NCBI RefSeq assembly: GCF_003052515.2
Contig: NZ_QARE02000023.1
Coordinates: 1-64,000, forward strand
Reading direction: 5' to 3'
Length of the DNA: 64,000 nt
Source: Pseudomonas sp. RIT409
Lineage (GTDB): Bacteria > Pseudomonadota > Gammaproteobacteria > Pseudomonadales > Pseudomonadaceae
Shown here: positions 1 to 8,677 of the stretch, piece by piece
Layout: each line of letters begins with the position of its first letter
Position numbering within the stretch: position 1 is the stretch's first letter
Notes under the pieces: generated by a model
Seen by the model: only the letters and a program-made list of their open reading frames with translations
What the model was told of the DNA's origin: nothing
The model's database searches: none
Position numbers and translations under genes: made by a program

Positions 1-1412
1 GTGCGGTGGTCATTGCCGCGATCACCTCGTGCACCAACACGTCGAACCCTAGCGTGATGATGGCAGCGGGCCTGCTGGCGAAAAAGGCCGTGGAGAAAGG
101 CCTTCAACGCAAGCCCTGGGTCAAGAGTTCGCTGGCGCCTGGCTCGAAAGTGGTCACCGATTACTACCATGCCGCCGGTTTGACCGAGTACCTGGACGCA
201 CTCGGGTTCGACCTGGTGGGCTACGGCTGCACCACCTGTATCGGCAACTCGGGGCCGCTGCCCGACCCTATCGAGAAAGCCATTCAGCAGTCGGACCTCA
301 CAGTGGCGTCTGTGCTCTCGGGCAATCGCAACTTCGAAGGCCGCGTCCACCCGCTGGTGAAGACCAACTGGCTGGCGTCCCCGCCACTGGTGGTGGCCTA
401 TGCCTTGGCAGGCAGTGTGCGAATCGACCTGAGCAGCGAGCCGCTCGGCGAAGGCAGCGACGGCCAGCCCGTCTACCTGCGGGACATCTGGCCAACACAG
501 CAGGAGATTGCCGAGGCCGTGATGAAAGTCAGCACCGGCATGTTCCACAAGGAATACGCCGAGGTGTTCGCCGGTGATGAGCAATGGCAAGCCATTCAGG
601 TGCCTGAGGCCGCGACGTATGTCTGGCAGGATGACTCGACCTATATTCAGCACCCGCCCTTCTTCGACGATGTCGCCGGGCCGCTTCCCGTAGTGGCCGA
701 CATTCACGCAGCGCGCGTGTTGGCCATCCTCGGCGACTCGGTCACCACCGACCACATCTCCCCGGCGGGCAATATCAAGGCAGACAGCCCGGCAGGCCGT
801 TACCTGCGCAGCAAAGGCGTCGAACCCAAAGATTTCAACTCCTACGGCTCGCGCCGGGGCAATCATGAAGTGATGATGCGCGGCACCTTCGCCAATATCC
901 GCATACGCAACGAAATGCTGGGCAACGAAGAAGGCGGCTTTACGTTGCACGTCCCCACCGATGAGAAGCTGCCGATTTACGACGCAGCCATGCGCTATCA
1001 ACAGGAAGGCACGCCTCTGGTGATCGTGGCAGGGCAAGAGTACGGCACTGGCTCCAGCCGTGACTGGGCGGCGAAAGGCACCAATCTGCTAGGCGTCAAG
1101 GCGGTGATCGCTGAAAGCTTCGAACGAATCCACCGCTCCAATCTGGTCGGCATGGGGGTATTGCCCCTGCAGTTCAAGAATGGCCAGAGTCGTAAGACGT
1201 TGGAGTTGACCGGTAAAGAAGTGCTCGACATCGCCGGTCTGACCGGGGCTACCCTGCAGCCGGGCATGACCTTGACGTTGCACATCACCCGGGAAAACGG
1301 CGAACAGGAACGCGTGGACGTGCTGTGCCGCATCGATACGCTCAACGAAGTGGAATACTTCAAGGCCGGAGGCATTCTGCATTACGTGTTGCGGCAGTTG
1401 ATTGCGTCATGA
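1..1412 (+). CDS. acnA: Aconitate hydratase AcnA, C-terminal part (5' end outside window)
   Basis: Partial gene; the reading frame is open from base 3, so about half of a roughly 900-residue protein is seen. AcnA interconverts citrate and isocitrate in the TCA cycle with a 4Fe-4S cluster. The visible part begins with the cluster-ligand motif SCTNTSNPSV and continues to YGCTTCIGNSGPL, which supplies the other two cysteines. The swivel domain follows, with GDSVTTDHISPAG, the substrate-binding stretch FNSYGSRRGNHEVMMRG and GTGSSRDWAAKGTNLLGVKA. The C-terminus is complete (TGA at 1410-1412). It is AcnA rather than AcnB type by this domain order. No intact terminator is obvious just downstream. 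Confidence 0.97.
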   Translation, partial: AVVIAAITSCTNTSNPSVMMAAGLLAKKAVEKGLQRKPWVKSSLAPGSKVVTDYYHAAGLTEYLDALGFDLVGYGCTTCIGNSGPLPDPIEKAIQQSDLTVASVLSGNRNFEGRVHPLVKTNWLASPPLVVAYALAGSVRIDLSSEPLGEGSDGQPVYLRDIWPTQQEIAEAVMKVSTGMFHKEYAEVFAGDEQWQAIQVPEAATYVWQDDSTYIQHPPFFDDVAGPLPVVADIHAARVLAILGDSVTTDHISPAGNIKADSPAGRYLRSKGVEPKDFNSYGSRRGNHEVMMRGTFANIRIRNEMLGNEEGGFTLHVPTDEKLPIYDAAMRYQQEGTPLVIVAGQEYGTGSSRDWAAKGTNLLGVKAVIAESFERIHRSNLVGMGVLPLQFKNGQSRKTLELTGKEVLDIAGLTGATLQPGMTLTLHITRENGEQERVDVLCRIDTLNEVEYFKAGGILHYVLRQLIAS

Positions 1413-1744
1413 AAATCACCGCTAAGTGCCCCTCCTTCACCGACGCCGCGTCTAGCCCCAGGTAGCGCGTCCGATTGAAGGCGGATGACGCCGGGGCTCG
1501 TCTGCGACCGTCCGCAGCGCGGTCGATCGTAGGCTTGCCCCGTTCAGCGCGGTATGGGACTTGAGCTCCCTACCGCAATTGCTGACCACCCGATGCCGCT
1601 GTAACGCTCCGCGTTGAGAAGCTCCCTACATCCTTTGGCGAATTCTCGCTGAGATATTCAGAACAGCTTCATCCCCTTCCCCATGCAGACCTGTTTAATC
1701 AACGTTAAAATCGCCGACCTCTTCCGACATCCAGGAACGACATC
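1413..1744. other. Intergenic region without a gene; degenerate REP-like sequence
   Basis: 332 bases between acnA and the CPBP gene. I see no coding frame with a ribosome site. Fragments such as cgtaggcttgccccg (about 1529-1543) and gctccctac, repeated near 1565 and 1620, look like decayed relatives of the REP sequence seen intact at 25878-26029. The final bases supply an AGGA ribosome site for the next gene. Confidence 0.4.
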
Positions 1745-2536
1745 ATGTCGGCGCTACGCTGGGGCACGTTGACGCTGCTCGCGCTCGGTTACTGCATCGC
1801 ACTGGTTTATGGGCAACTGAGCCTGCCGGTGATCATCACCTTTGGTCTGTTGATCATGGCAGGCATTTGCGTCAGACATTTCCGACACATTGCAGTGCGC
1901 GCGTTTGGCCATGGGCTGTTCATCGCGCTGGCCGTTGGGCTCGCGGTTCACTGGTTACCCGGTTTTTTCAGCGCGAGGGTGATCACCGGCGTGCGCTTGA
2001 CCCCGGAAGCGGCGCCTTATTCGATGTACTTGCATCTCGACAAGCCGCTGATCGGCGTGTGGGTGGTGCTGGCCTGCCCCTGGGCGTTCACCGCCCTCAC
2101 CTGGCGCCGCGGATTGGGCGTGGGCATGGCGATCCTGCCGTTGATCGCGGTCACGTGCCTGACGACTGCCATCAGCATGGGGCTCGTGAGCTGGGCGCCC
2201 AAATGGCCCGAGCAGAGCGCCCTCTGGGTACTCAACAATTTGCTTTTGGTGACGCTTACCGAGGAGCTGCTGTTTCGCGGCTATATCCAGGGCGGCCTCT
2301 CTCGCCTGCTGCATCGCGTGCCCGGCCACCAGACACTGGCGCTGCTCGTCGCCTCCGCCCTGTTCGGGTGCGCCCATCTGGGCGCAGGCTGGCAGTGGAC
2401 GATCCTGGCTGGCATGGCCGGCGTCGGCTACGGCCTGGCGTGGCGCTACGGCGGCCTGCCGGCTGCAGTCATCACCCACTTCGGGCTCAATCTGGCGCAT
2501 TTCAGCCTGTTCACCTATCCCCTGTTCGATCACTGA
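1745..2536 (+). CDS. CPBP family intramembrane glutamic endopeptidase
   Basis: 263-residue polytopic membrane protein of the CPBP (Abi/CAAX-protease-like, PF02517) family. The family motifs are visible: motif 1 EELLFRGYIQGG (EExxxR) near residue 175, motif 2 FGCAHLGAG (FxxxH) near 205, and motif 3 HFGLNLAHF (HxxxN/H) near 248. These are the putative catalytic and metal-binding residues inside the membrane. About seven or eight hydrophobic segments are present, the first at the N-terminus. The start is set by AGGA 8 bases upstream of ATG. Substrates of bacterial members are mostly unknown; some process peptides or confer bacteriocin self-immunity. No bacteriocin gene is seen alongside, so the role here is open. 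Confidence 0.9.
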   Translation: MSALRWGTLTLLALGYCIALVYGQLSLPVIITFGLLIMAGICVRHFRHIAVRAFGHGLFIALAVGLAVHWLPGFFSARVITGVRLTPEAAPYSMYLHLDKPLIGVWVVLACPWAFTALTWRRGLGVGMAILPLIAVTCLTTAISMGLVSWAPKWPEQSALWVLNNLLLVTLTEELLFRGYIQGGLSRLLHRVPGHQTLALLVASALFGCAHLGAGWQWTILAGMAGVGYGLAWRYGGLPAAVITHFGLNLAHFSLFTYPLFDH

Positions 2537-2639
2537 ACGGCGGCCAGCGAATGCCCGCCCGTGACGCTGTTCACAAATGGCTTAATTTTACCGGCAGCGC
2601 GCCGATACATCTTCAAAGCCTTCCCGGATTGAACAGCTT

Positions 2640-4205
2640 ATGCGCAATAACCAGCCTATCACCCAACGCGAACGGACCTTCCCAGCACAGCAACGGTTGA
2701 TATCGACCACCGACGCACGAGGCGTGATCACTTATTGCAACGACGCCTTCATCGAGATCAGTGGTTTTTCCCACGAAGAACTGCTCAAGGCACCGCACAA
2801 CACCGTACGCCACCCCGACGTACCGCCCGCGGTGTTCGAACACATGTGGGGCACGCTCAAACAGGGGCTGCCGTGGATGGGCATCGTGAAGAACCGTTGC
2901 AAGAACGGCGATCACTACTGGGTCAACGCTTACGTCACGCCCATCTTCGACAAACAGCAAGTGGTGGGTTTCGAGTCTGTGCGGATCAAACCCACCGCCG
3001 AGCAGGTGCGTCGTGCCGAAGCGCTGTACAAGCGTCTGAACAGCGGCAAATCCGCCGTGCCTGGCCGTGATAAATGGCTGCCTATCATGCAAGACTGGCT
3101 GCCCTTCATCATGGTCAGCCAACTGAGCTTTCTGATAGGCGTCTGGCTCAACTCCCATTGGGGGTTCGCGCTTGCCGCGGCCCTGTCCGTGCCATTGGGC
3201 CTGCTCGGCCTGACCTGGCAGCAACGGGGGATCAAGCGCCTGCTGCGGCTGGCCGAACAGACCACCTCCGACCCGCTGATCGCCCAGATGTACACCGACA
3301 GCCGGGGTGCTCAGGCACGCTTGGAAATGTCCATTCTCAGCCAGGAAGCGCGGCTGAAAACCTGCCTCACCCGCTTGCAGGATACCGCAGAGCACCTCAA
3401 CGCCCAGGCCAGGCAATCCGACAGCCTGGCTCAGGCCAGTTCCAGCGGTCTGGAGCGCCAGCGGGTAGAAACCGAACAGGTGGCCACCGCTATCAATCAG
3501 ATGGCATCGACCACTCAGGAAGTCGCCAGCCATGTGCAGCGCACTGCCGACGCCACGCAACAGGCCAATGAACTGACCCGCCGTGGCCGTGACATTGCCA
3601 GCGAAACCCGCGAAGCCATACAACGCCTGTCGAACTCTGTGGGCGAGACCGGCCTGACCGTGACCCAACTGGCCAAGGACAGCGATGAAATCGGCGGCGT
3701 GGTGGACGTGATCAAGGGTATCGCCGACCAGACCAACCTGCTGGCCCTTAACGCCGCGATCGAGGCTGCCCGCGCGGGCGAAATGGGTCGTGGCTTCGCC
3801 GTGGTCGCCGATGAGGTCCGCCAATTGGCACAGCGCACTGCCGAGTCCACCGGCCAGATTCACTCGCTGATCGCCAAGTTGCAGAGCACCGCGAACACCG
3901 CCGTGCAAACCATGGAAACCGGGCGTCGTCAGGCCGAAGAAGGCGTCGAACAAGTGATGGAGGCCGACAAGGCACTCATCGGTATCAGCGATGCGGTGGC
4001 CAACATCACCGACATGACCACCCAGATCGCCGCCGCCACGGAAGAACAGAGCTCGGTGGCCGAAGAGGTCAGCCGCAACATCAGCACCATCGCCCACCTG
4101 GCCGATCAGACCTCCGACGAAGCGCGTCGGTCGGCGAATCTCAGCGCCGAACTCACCAGCACGGCCAACAGCCAGTACTCCCTGGTGGAACGCTTCAACC
4201 GTTAA
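2640..4205 (+). CDS. aer: Aer-type PAS-containing methyl-accepting chemotaxis protein
   Basis: 521-residue chemoreceptor. Residues about 10-115 form a PAS domain of the Aer kind (TDARGVITYCNDAFIEISGF, later HPDVPPAVFEHMW and NRCKNGDHYWVNAYVTP), which in E. coli Aer holds FAD. Two short hydrophobic segments at about 150-195 form the membrane hairpin, with no periplasmic sensor domain. A HAMP-like linker and a methyl-accepting signalling domain follow, with the hairpin tip IADQTNLLALNAAIEAARAGE. Such receptors direct energy taxis or aerotaxis by sensing redox state. The C-terminus lacks a CheB/CheR-tethering pentapeptide. An intrinsic terminator follows directly. In pseudomonads aer commonly lies near the cbb3 genes; here 10.8 kb, including the accessory island, separates them. 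Confidence 0.93.
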   Translation: MRNNQPITQRERTFPAQQRLISTTDARGVITYCNDAFIEISGFSHEELLKAPHNTVRHPDVPPAVFEHMWGTLKQGLPWMGIVKNRCKNGDHYWVNAYVTPIFDKQQVVGFESVRIKPTAEQVRRAEALYKRLNSGKSAVPGRDKWLPIMQDWLPFIMVSQLSFLIGVWLNSHWGFALAAALSVPLGLLGLTWQQRGIKRLLRLAEQTTSDPLIAQMYTDSRGAQARLEMSILSQEARLKTCLTRLQDTAEHLNAQARQSDSLAQASSSGLERQRVETEQVATAINQMASTTQEVASHVQRTADATQQANELTRRGRDIASETREAIQRLSNSVGETGLTVTQLAKDSDEIGGVVDVIKGIADQTNLLALNAAIEAARAGEMGRGFAVVADEVRQLAQRTAESTGQIHSLIAKLQSTANTAVQTMETGRRQAEEGVEQVMEADKALIGISDAVANITDMTTQIAAATEEQSSVAEEVSRNISTIAHLADQTSDEARRSANLSAELTSTANSQYSLVERFNR

Positions 4206-4225
4206 CCATCGAACGTAAGAAACAC

Positions 4226-4257
4226 GCCCTGACCGGAAACGATCAGGGCTTTTTTTT
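4226..4257 (+). terminator. Rho-independent terminator of aer
   Basis: GCCCTGA (4226-4232) pairs with TCAGGGC (4243-4249) around a 10-base loop, followed by eight T. It lies 20 bases after the aer stop codon. Confidence 0.9.
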
Positions 4258-4266
4258 GCGCCTGAA

Positions 4267-4285
4267 AAGTAGGACATTTCTGAAG
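4267..4285 (+). promoter_or_regulatory. 19-bp motif shared with 8659-8677
   Basis: AAGTAGGACATTTCTGAAG occurs here, 166 bases before the start of the 4451 gene. The same 19-mer with two changes (AAGTAGGACGTTTCCGAAG) occurs in the same orientation upstream of the paralogous gene at 8926. Both copies sit in A+T-rich, gene-free DNA. It may be a binding site for a regulator common to these genes; no regulator is known to me for this motif. Confidence 0.45.
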
Positions 4286-4450
4286 TTACTGCATTTGGCG
4301 TTATTTAAGGCATGTCGGATTGACAAGAATTCGAGATCACTATTAGTTGTGCTCCAGACAGCGATATATAGATACCACCACTAGAGTGTTTTCGTTGATC
4401 TCATTGACATAAAAACAATTTAGAACTCAACAGTAGAAGAGATGCATGAC

Positions 4451-5104
4451 ATGAATCATACTTCACTCGCCTCCCCCACCATTCCAGTTGCTGACCACGA
4501 CGGACTGATTCCCGTTGCAAGCTTATCTCAGGACATTGAGGTGCATGTCCCGGTTTGGAGCTATTCCAATCCAGGGGACACATTTCAATTATTGCTAAAC
4601 GGACAATTGACTGGAGCGACACAGCAACTGCCTAGCCCCATTCCCCCTATTGGCACTGAGCTACGTATCACGCTCAATCGGCAAGCGCTGGCAGAAGATG
4701 GACTTTACGAGGTGTCGTATCGAGCGACGAACGTTTTAGGTGGAATCTCGGCGGACTCTCCGCCGAGGCAGATTCGCATTGACCGAACATCTCCCGGCGG
4801 CGCCCTGCTCGCACCCATGATTTTCCCCGGCGCGACCTTCGGCCATCACCTCATCGGTTTACTGCCCGGTTATGCGGGCATGGAGCCCGGGGACACGATT
4901 CAGACGCTGTGCAACGGCGTGCCGGGCCCGCAGCATGTGGTTCAGCCGGACGAACTGACGCTGCGCCCCATCGAAATCGTATTTGATCGTGAAGCGCTAA
5001 AGGACCTCGGGACCGACAACGTCTCCATGTCCTACACGGTGACCGACCGAGCCGGCAATGAGTCGATTTCGTCGATGGCCTTGGTGATGTCGTTAACCCT
5101 GTAA
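4451..5104 (+). CDS. Signal-less two-module Ig-like protein (paralogue 1 of the island)
   Basis: 217 residues; no name recognised. Start chosen at ATG 4451 because GAAGAG ends 9 bases upstream; the earlier ATG at 4442 has no room for a ribosome site. Module 1 (about 15-115) reads GLIPVASLSQDIEVHVPVW, then a VSYRATN strand and RIDRTSPG. Module 2 (about 118-215) holds LLPGYAGMEPGDTIQTL, then VSMSYTVTDRAGNES. Both modules match, in the same order, the first two modules of the proteins at 8926 and 10851, so this is a short paralogue. The strand pattern and the TDRAGN motif suggest Ig/fibronectin-like beta sandwiches of the kind repeated in bacterial surface proteins. There is no signal peptide, membrane segment or cysteine pair, so export, if any, is unexplained. 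Confidence 0.75.
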   Translation: MNHTSLASPTIPVADHDGLIPVASLSQDIEVHVPVWSYSNPGDTFQLLLNGQLTGATQQLPSPIPPIGTELRITLNRQALAEDGLYEVSYRATNVLGGISADSPPRQIRIDRTSPGGALLAPMIFPGATFGHHLIGLLPGYAGMEPGDTIQTLCNGVPGPQHVVQPDELTLRPIEIVFDREALKDLGTDNVSMSYTVTDRAGNESISSMALVMSLTL

Positions 5105-5131
5105 AGGGCGTATACAACACTCAATTGAATA

Positions 5132-5179
5132 GCGTACGGTTAACCTTCCACGCATCCGCGTGAGCGATTAACCGTGCGC
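5132..5179. repeat. Inverted repeat between convergent genes
   Basis: GCGTACGGTTAA (5132-5143) pairs with TTAACCGTGCGC (5168-5179) with one G:T mismatch. An inner CACGC/GCGTG stem lies within the loop, giving a long two-stage hairpin. No T tract follows in either direction, so it is not a textbook terminator. It could still stop or process the convergent transcripts of the 4451 and 5204 genes. Confidence 0.5.
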
Positions 5180-5203
5180 ATAAAAAAGCAGAAAGAATTC
5201 CAA

Positions 5204-5386
5204 TTAAATTTCACCGCTTAATTCCTTTTTTCCTACATAAATTTGGTATCGCTCCCCGTTGAAATAAAATTTTTTTTGCTGATCTTCATTGTCGATGCGT
5301 GACTCGACCCCGAAAACACGGCTGTAACTACGAACCCAACCGGAGGAAGTTTCAAAGCCATACCGATGAAATCGTATTCCCCTCAT
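5204..5386 (-). CDS. Small orphan hypothetical protein, 60 aa
   Basis: Not recognised. Start chosen at ATG 5386 (MRGIRFHRYGFETSSG) because AAAGG lies 5 bases upstream; a longer GTG-initiated form to 5416 is possible. The peptide is basic and aromatic-rich, with a plausible beta-strand end (FYFNGERYQIYVGKKEL), and has no signal peptide or membrane segment. It lies in the most A+T-rich part of the island, between two paralogous Ig-like genes and opposite to them. It could be the remnant of a longer gene. Real coding status is uncertain. Confidence 0.4.
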   Translation of the reverse strand: MRGIRFHRYGFETSSGWVRSYSRVFGVESRIDNEDQQKKFYFNGERYQIYVGKKELSGEI

Positions 5387-5524
5387 TGCAACCTTTGCAC
5401 ACGGCATGATTGACACGGAAAGAATTAAAATTAAACATGTATAACTTAGCTGCCTTTCCCTACTAAGCCCATTGCAGTGCGCATCTCATAGACGTTGACT
5501 TCCCTCAATGCCCCAGGAGCTTCC

Positions 5525-6178
5525 ATGGAAGACGAAAAGGATATCCCTTCATCCGCTCAGCCACAGCAAAACAAATCACAACACTCTACTGAATCGACGG
5601 AACGGGATGCCGTGGATAGGGAACCTACTGCCCCCAACGAACAGGTTTGGTCTGTTCCGCACTATGAAGAATTCCATGCAGGGCCCAGGTCTCTCTCGAC
5701 ACAGGATCAAATTCCAGCCGAGTACTCCCGTGGTTTGAACAGTATTCTGGACATGGCCTGGCGTTTGGACGAAGCGATCAAGACCGCAAACCCGACGCTG
5801 GCAGCCCCCTCCATCGAAGGGCATCCTTCGAGCGTGCTGACCCAGGAGCAACTGATGGCTGGCGTTTACGTGAATATCCCTCGCTCTTCCAGGATCTGGA
5901 GCGGGGACCATCTGAAGATGCGCTGGGGGAGCAACACCCTTTTCACTGTCGTGCCTGTAGCGGACGATCGTCACGGTCCGCGTATGCGCCAGTTCGTCTG
6001 CCTCGACCGCCTGGCCAAGTATGAAACCGGGGAGATCGACGTGCGCTATGAGGTGGTCCGACGGGCTCGATTGGTCGGGATTTCCGAGACCCTCACCATC
6101 AAGGTATACGGCAGCAAGACGAGGCCAAGATCGGCTCATCCCATGCGCGCCATTCGTCGACGCAGGTTGAGGCCGTAA
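5525..6178 (+). CDS. Ig-like module protein with charged N-terminus (paralogue 2 of the island)
   Basis: 217 residues, unnamed. Start at ATG 5525 follows AGGAG with 5 bases spacing; the longer TTG form from 5495 is unlikely. Residues 1-60 are polar and Gln/Ser/Glu-rich and look disordered. Residues about 115-200 form one module (GVYVNIPRSSRIWSGDHLKM, then RWGSNT, then a DVRYEVVRRARLVG strand) that matches the inner modules of the 8926 and 10851 proteins, including the recurring hydrophobic-x-WG/WxG turn. The C-terminus is strongly basic (RRRRLRP). No signal peptide or membrane segment. It lies convergent to the autotransporter gene and shares a terminator hairpin with it. Confidence 0.65.
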   Translation: MEDEKDIPSSAQPQQNKSQHSTESTERDAVDREPTAPNEQVWSVPHYEEFHAGPRSLSTQDQIPAEYSRGLNSILDMAWRLDEAIKTANPTLAAPSIEGHPSSVLTQEQLMAGVYVNIPRSSRIWSGDHLKMRWGSNTLFTVVPVADDRHGPRMRQFVCLDRLAKYETGEIDVRYEVVRRARLVGISETLTIKVYGSKTRPRSAHPMRAIRRRRLRP

Positions 6179-6230
6179 CCTGTCCATGGGTGCGTCCATA
6201 CGCCTCCTATCGGGATGGCACCCAACACAA

Positions 6231-6259
6231 AGCCCCGACGAGGGTATGTCGTCGGGGCT
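6231..6259 (-). terminator. Terminator between convergent genes (autotransporter side)
   Basis: AGCCCCGACGA (6231-6241) and TCGTCGGGGCT (6249-6259) form a perfect 11-bp stem with a 7-base loop. On the minus strand it is followed by TTTGTGTT, so it best serves the autotransporter gene, but the stem can also slow plus-strand transcription from 5525-6178. Confidence 0.8.
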
Positions 6260-6284
6260 CATGGGTAACCGCTAGGAACAGCGC

Positions 6285-8576
6285 TTAGAAGGCCAGCCGG
6301 AGACCCAGGTTCGCGCCCCATGGCTGCTCGACATGTTGACCCTTCATGTAGTCGAAATCAGCGTGCACCTGCAAGCGCTCCGACAACGACACCGAAAGTC
6401 CCGCTCCGAGCTCCGCTCGGGAGCCGAATGTATCGCTGTCGAAACCTTGGTCGTTGACGCGGACACCATTGCCTCTGGAGAACTCATGGGCTGCTGCGAC
6501 ACGGACATAAGGTTGAACGACACCCCCATCATCCAGCGAATATTGACGCCCGAGCGTCGCGCCCACTTTGCCCAGCACGGATTGTGTCTGATCGGTCTTC
6601 GCCTTCAGTCCGTTATCCAACGTATAACGGTTGCCCTCGATCCAGACACTCGAGATTTGCGCGAACGGCTCCACAAAATACGCGTCCGGCAGCTTGATGT
6701 GCTTCCCGAACTCCAGCGAACCACCGACTGCTTTGTTGCTGTAGTCACCCTTCGCTTTGCTGCCGTCGCTCATTGCCACCTTGGACTGGTTGTGGAACTG
6801 GTTCACCTTCATCACGCCATCGAGGTAGTAGCCATCATCGGAAAGCCAAGTGCCGTAAGCGCCCAGATAATAGCTGTCCACTTCACCCGACGTGCCTTGG
6901 CCCATGTTCAGATCGGACGTGCTGTAGCCCCCCATCAGACCAACGAGCAAATGCCCATCGCTCACCGGAAGCGGCGCATCGGCTCCGAACGACAAGCCTC
7001 GCTGTTTCTGTTGATAGCTCACTCCGGAGCCCAGCGACGCATTGAAACGGCTGCCATAGCTGCGCAACCAGCCACCGCCCACCTCACGCCCCCGCACCTC
7101 ACCCATGCGACTGCGCAACGTGCTCAACTCGCCGTTCCAAATGGTCGGGCCGACGTTGAACAGTGCCAACGCACTCTGCGTTGAAGGGCTGATGGTCTTG
7201 CCTGAACCGACGATGAACCAGTCAGTGCCTTGTTGTTCGAGCGCATAGGAGTATGCACCGAGGTCGACGCGTTCGCCGACCAGACCAAAGCGTGCATCAC
7301 CACTCTCTGTATGAACGACTCGTAATGCTTCGAACTCTTCGGGTACGGCCTCCACGCCGGTGTTGCGAATGTTCAACAGGTGATCTCCGGAAGCAGCGCC
7401 CGCAACATTCAGAAAATCACCAACGCCCGCGCTCAAATCGATCCGCATATCGAACACGCCCCGTCCAGATAGCCGACCCAAGGTCAGGGTATGGTAGCTG
7501 TCGGTCGAAAAACCGACACTGCCTCCGTCAATGCTCAACGAATTCAGCGTGTTATCCGCTGCTAGCTGCCAGCGACCGCTGGAGTCAATGGTCAACTCGT
7601 TACCGTTCACAATGTTGCCGTCCAAGCGAGCATGATTATGGAGTTCGGTATTGAGCGTGCTGGTCTTATCTGCCACAAGATCTCCGGTAAGATGACTATT
7701 ATTAACGTTAACATTCACTTGACTTTGGTTATTAACATCCAGCAAAAGACCGTTTCCAGTCTGCAATACCGTATCATTTCTCACTATGATATCCGCTTTC
7801 GTAGGTCCCCATTTCCCATCTTCTACCTGATCCACCTTAATTGAAGAACCCGCCCCACCAGAAACATAAGAGTTATCAATGGTTAGAATGTTACGTGAGC
7901 CTGCTTCTCCAAGAATTATATAAATTCCTGCCTGTTCACCTGTAATTTGGCTGTGCTCGCTGATCCTGGCCGTCCCGCCTGTCATCCGCAAACCTGCATT
8001 ACCCACAACCCCATTCAGACCGCCGACCCCCATTAGCGCAGAATTCGACAGATTAAGCTGGCCCGTCGGACCCACAGACGCGCCATAAGCTGCTCCTGAG
8101 ATGGTGCTATTTCTGACATTGGCGACCGAAGGAGTACTCAAATCGCCAACAGCGGTCATTAGCTGCAGCCCCAACCAATTTCGACTGTCAATGGATGAAC
8201 TGGTAATAGTGGCCTCGCCTCGAGATATAAGCACCCGACCTTTAACTTTACTGTTGTCCACCACCACCCGGGAGTACGTCGAATCAATGCTTCCAATTTC
8301 GGCACCGTTTACCACCTTCAAACTCCCGCCAGAGATAACTCTGTAAGTGACGCTATTCTTCAACCCGTCGATGATATGCGGCTTGCCTGCGATGATGACA
8401 ACATCCCCTGCATCAAGCGAAGCGCGGGCGTCTCGCGTGTTCGCATTGAAGCAGTTTGAGATCGTATTGATGCTGGTGCATTGATCAGCCCAGAGCAGCG
8501 GAGAAAACACTCCGACGGCCAGGGCCAAAAGTGTTTTTTTGTAAATGAAACGCGACGCAGCGACTGAGGACAACAT
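6285..8576 (-). CDS. Autotransporter outer-membrane protein (type Va)
   Basis: 763 residues. Start chosen at ATG 8576 (MLSSVAASRF), with GGAGAG just upstream; a form starting at 8603 is less likely. An N-terminal signal peptide (IYKKTLLALAVGVFSPLLWA) is followed by a passenger of about 450 residues rich in short Asn/Ser/Gly beta-helix repeats (for example NSTISGAAYGASVGPTGQLN, NNSHLTGDL), as in pertactin-like passengers. Residues from about 490 form the C-terminal 12-strand autotransporter barrel, starting near GGGWLRSYGSRFNASLGSG and ending in LGLRLAF with the terminal Phe needed for Bam insertion. The passenger has a close cysteine pair near its start. No obvious protease motif is seen in the passenger, so adhesion is more likely than proteolysis. 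It is divergent from the Ig-like pair at 8926-12761. Confidence 0.9.
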   Translation of the reverse strand: MLSSVAASRFIYKKTLLALAVGVFSPLLWADQCTSINTISNCFNANTRDARASLDAGDVVIIAGKPHIIDGLKNSVTYRVISGGSLKVVNGAEIGSIDSTYSRVVVDNSKVKGRVLISRGEATITSSSIDSRNWLGLQLMTAVGDLSTPSVANVRNSTISGAAYGASVGPTGQLNLSNSALMGVGGLNGVVGNAGLRMTGGTARISEHSQITGEQAGIYIILGEAGSRNILTIDNSYVSGGAGSSIKVDQVEDGKWGPTKADIIVRNDTVLQTGNGLLLDVNNQSQVNVNVNNSHLTGDLVADKTSTLNTELHNHARLDGNIVNGNELTIDSSGRWQLAADNTLNSLSIDGGSVGFSTDSYHTLTLGRLSGRGVFDMRIDLSAGVGDFLNVAGAASGDHLLNIRNTGVEAVPEEFEALRVVHTESGDARFGLVGERVDLGAYSYALEQQGTDWFIVGSGKTISPSTQSALALFNVGPTIWNGELSTLRSRMGEVRGREVGGGWLRSYGSRFNASLGSGVSYQQKQRGLSFGADAPLPVSDGHLLVGLMGGYSTSDLNMGQGTSGEVDSYYLGAYGTWLSDDGYYLDGVMKVNQFHNQSKVAMSDGSKAKGDYSNKAVGGSLEFGKHIKLPDAYFVEPFAQISSVWIEGNRYTLDNGLKAKTDQTQSVLGKVGATLGRQYSLDDGGVVQPYVRVAAAHEFSRGNGVRVNDQGFDSDTFGSRAELGAGLSVSLSERLQVHADFDYMKGQHVEQPWGANLGLRLAF

Positions 8577-8625
8577 GCTCTCTCCAACGTAAAGAATATT
8601 CACTCCCTAAAATTCTGCGGCAATC

Positions 8626-8660
8626 AAAAAAAAATTTTTAAAAAAAAGAATTTTTTTTAA
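8626..8660. promoter_or_regulatory. A/T-only tracts in the divergent promoter region
   Basis: Almost uninterrupted A and T runs (nine A, five T, eight or more A, then eight T) fill these 35 bases between the autotransporter start and the 8926 gene. Such tracts bend DNA and are typical targets of the Pseudomonas silencers MvaT/MvaU. The role here is inferred from composition only. The rest of 8577-8925 holds the shared 19-mer and a candidate promoter but no gene. Confidence 0.45.
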
Positions 8661-8677
8661 GTAGGACGTTTCCGAAG
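8659..8677 (+). promoter_or_regulatory. Second copy of the shared 19-bp motif
   Basis: AAGTAGGACGTTTCCGAAG differs from the copy at 4267-4285 at two positions. It lies 249 bases before the 8926 start and 83 bases upstream of the autotransporter start, so it could act on either of the divergent genes. Confidence 0.45.

Noticed and set aside
2613..4277. 554-aa minus-strand open frame over the aer gene
   Set aside because: Mirror frame of a high-G+C gene, rich in Gly/His/Arg with no domain; the plus strand encodes a complete chemoreceptor.
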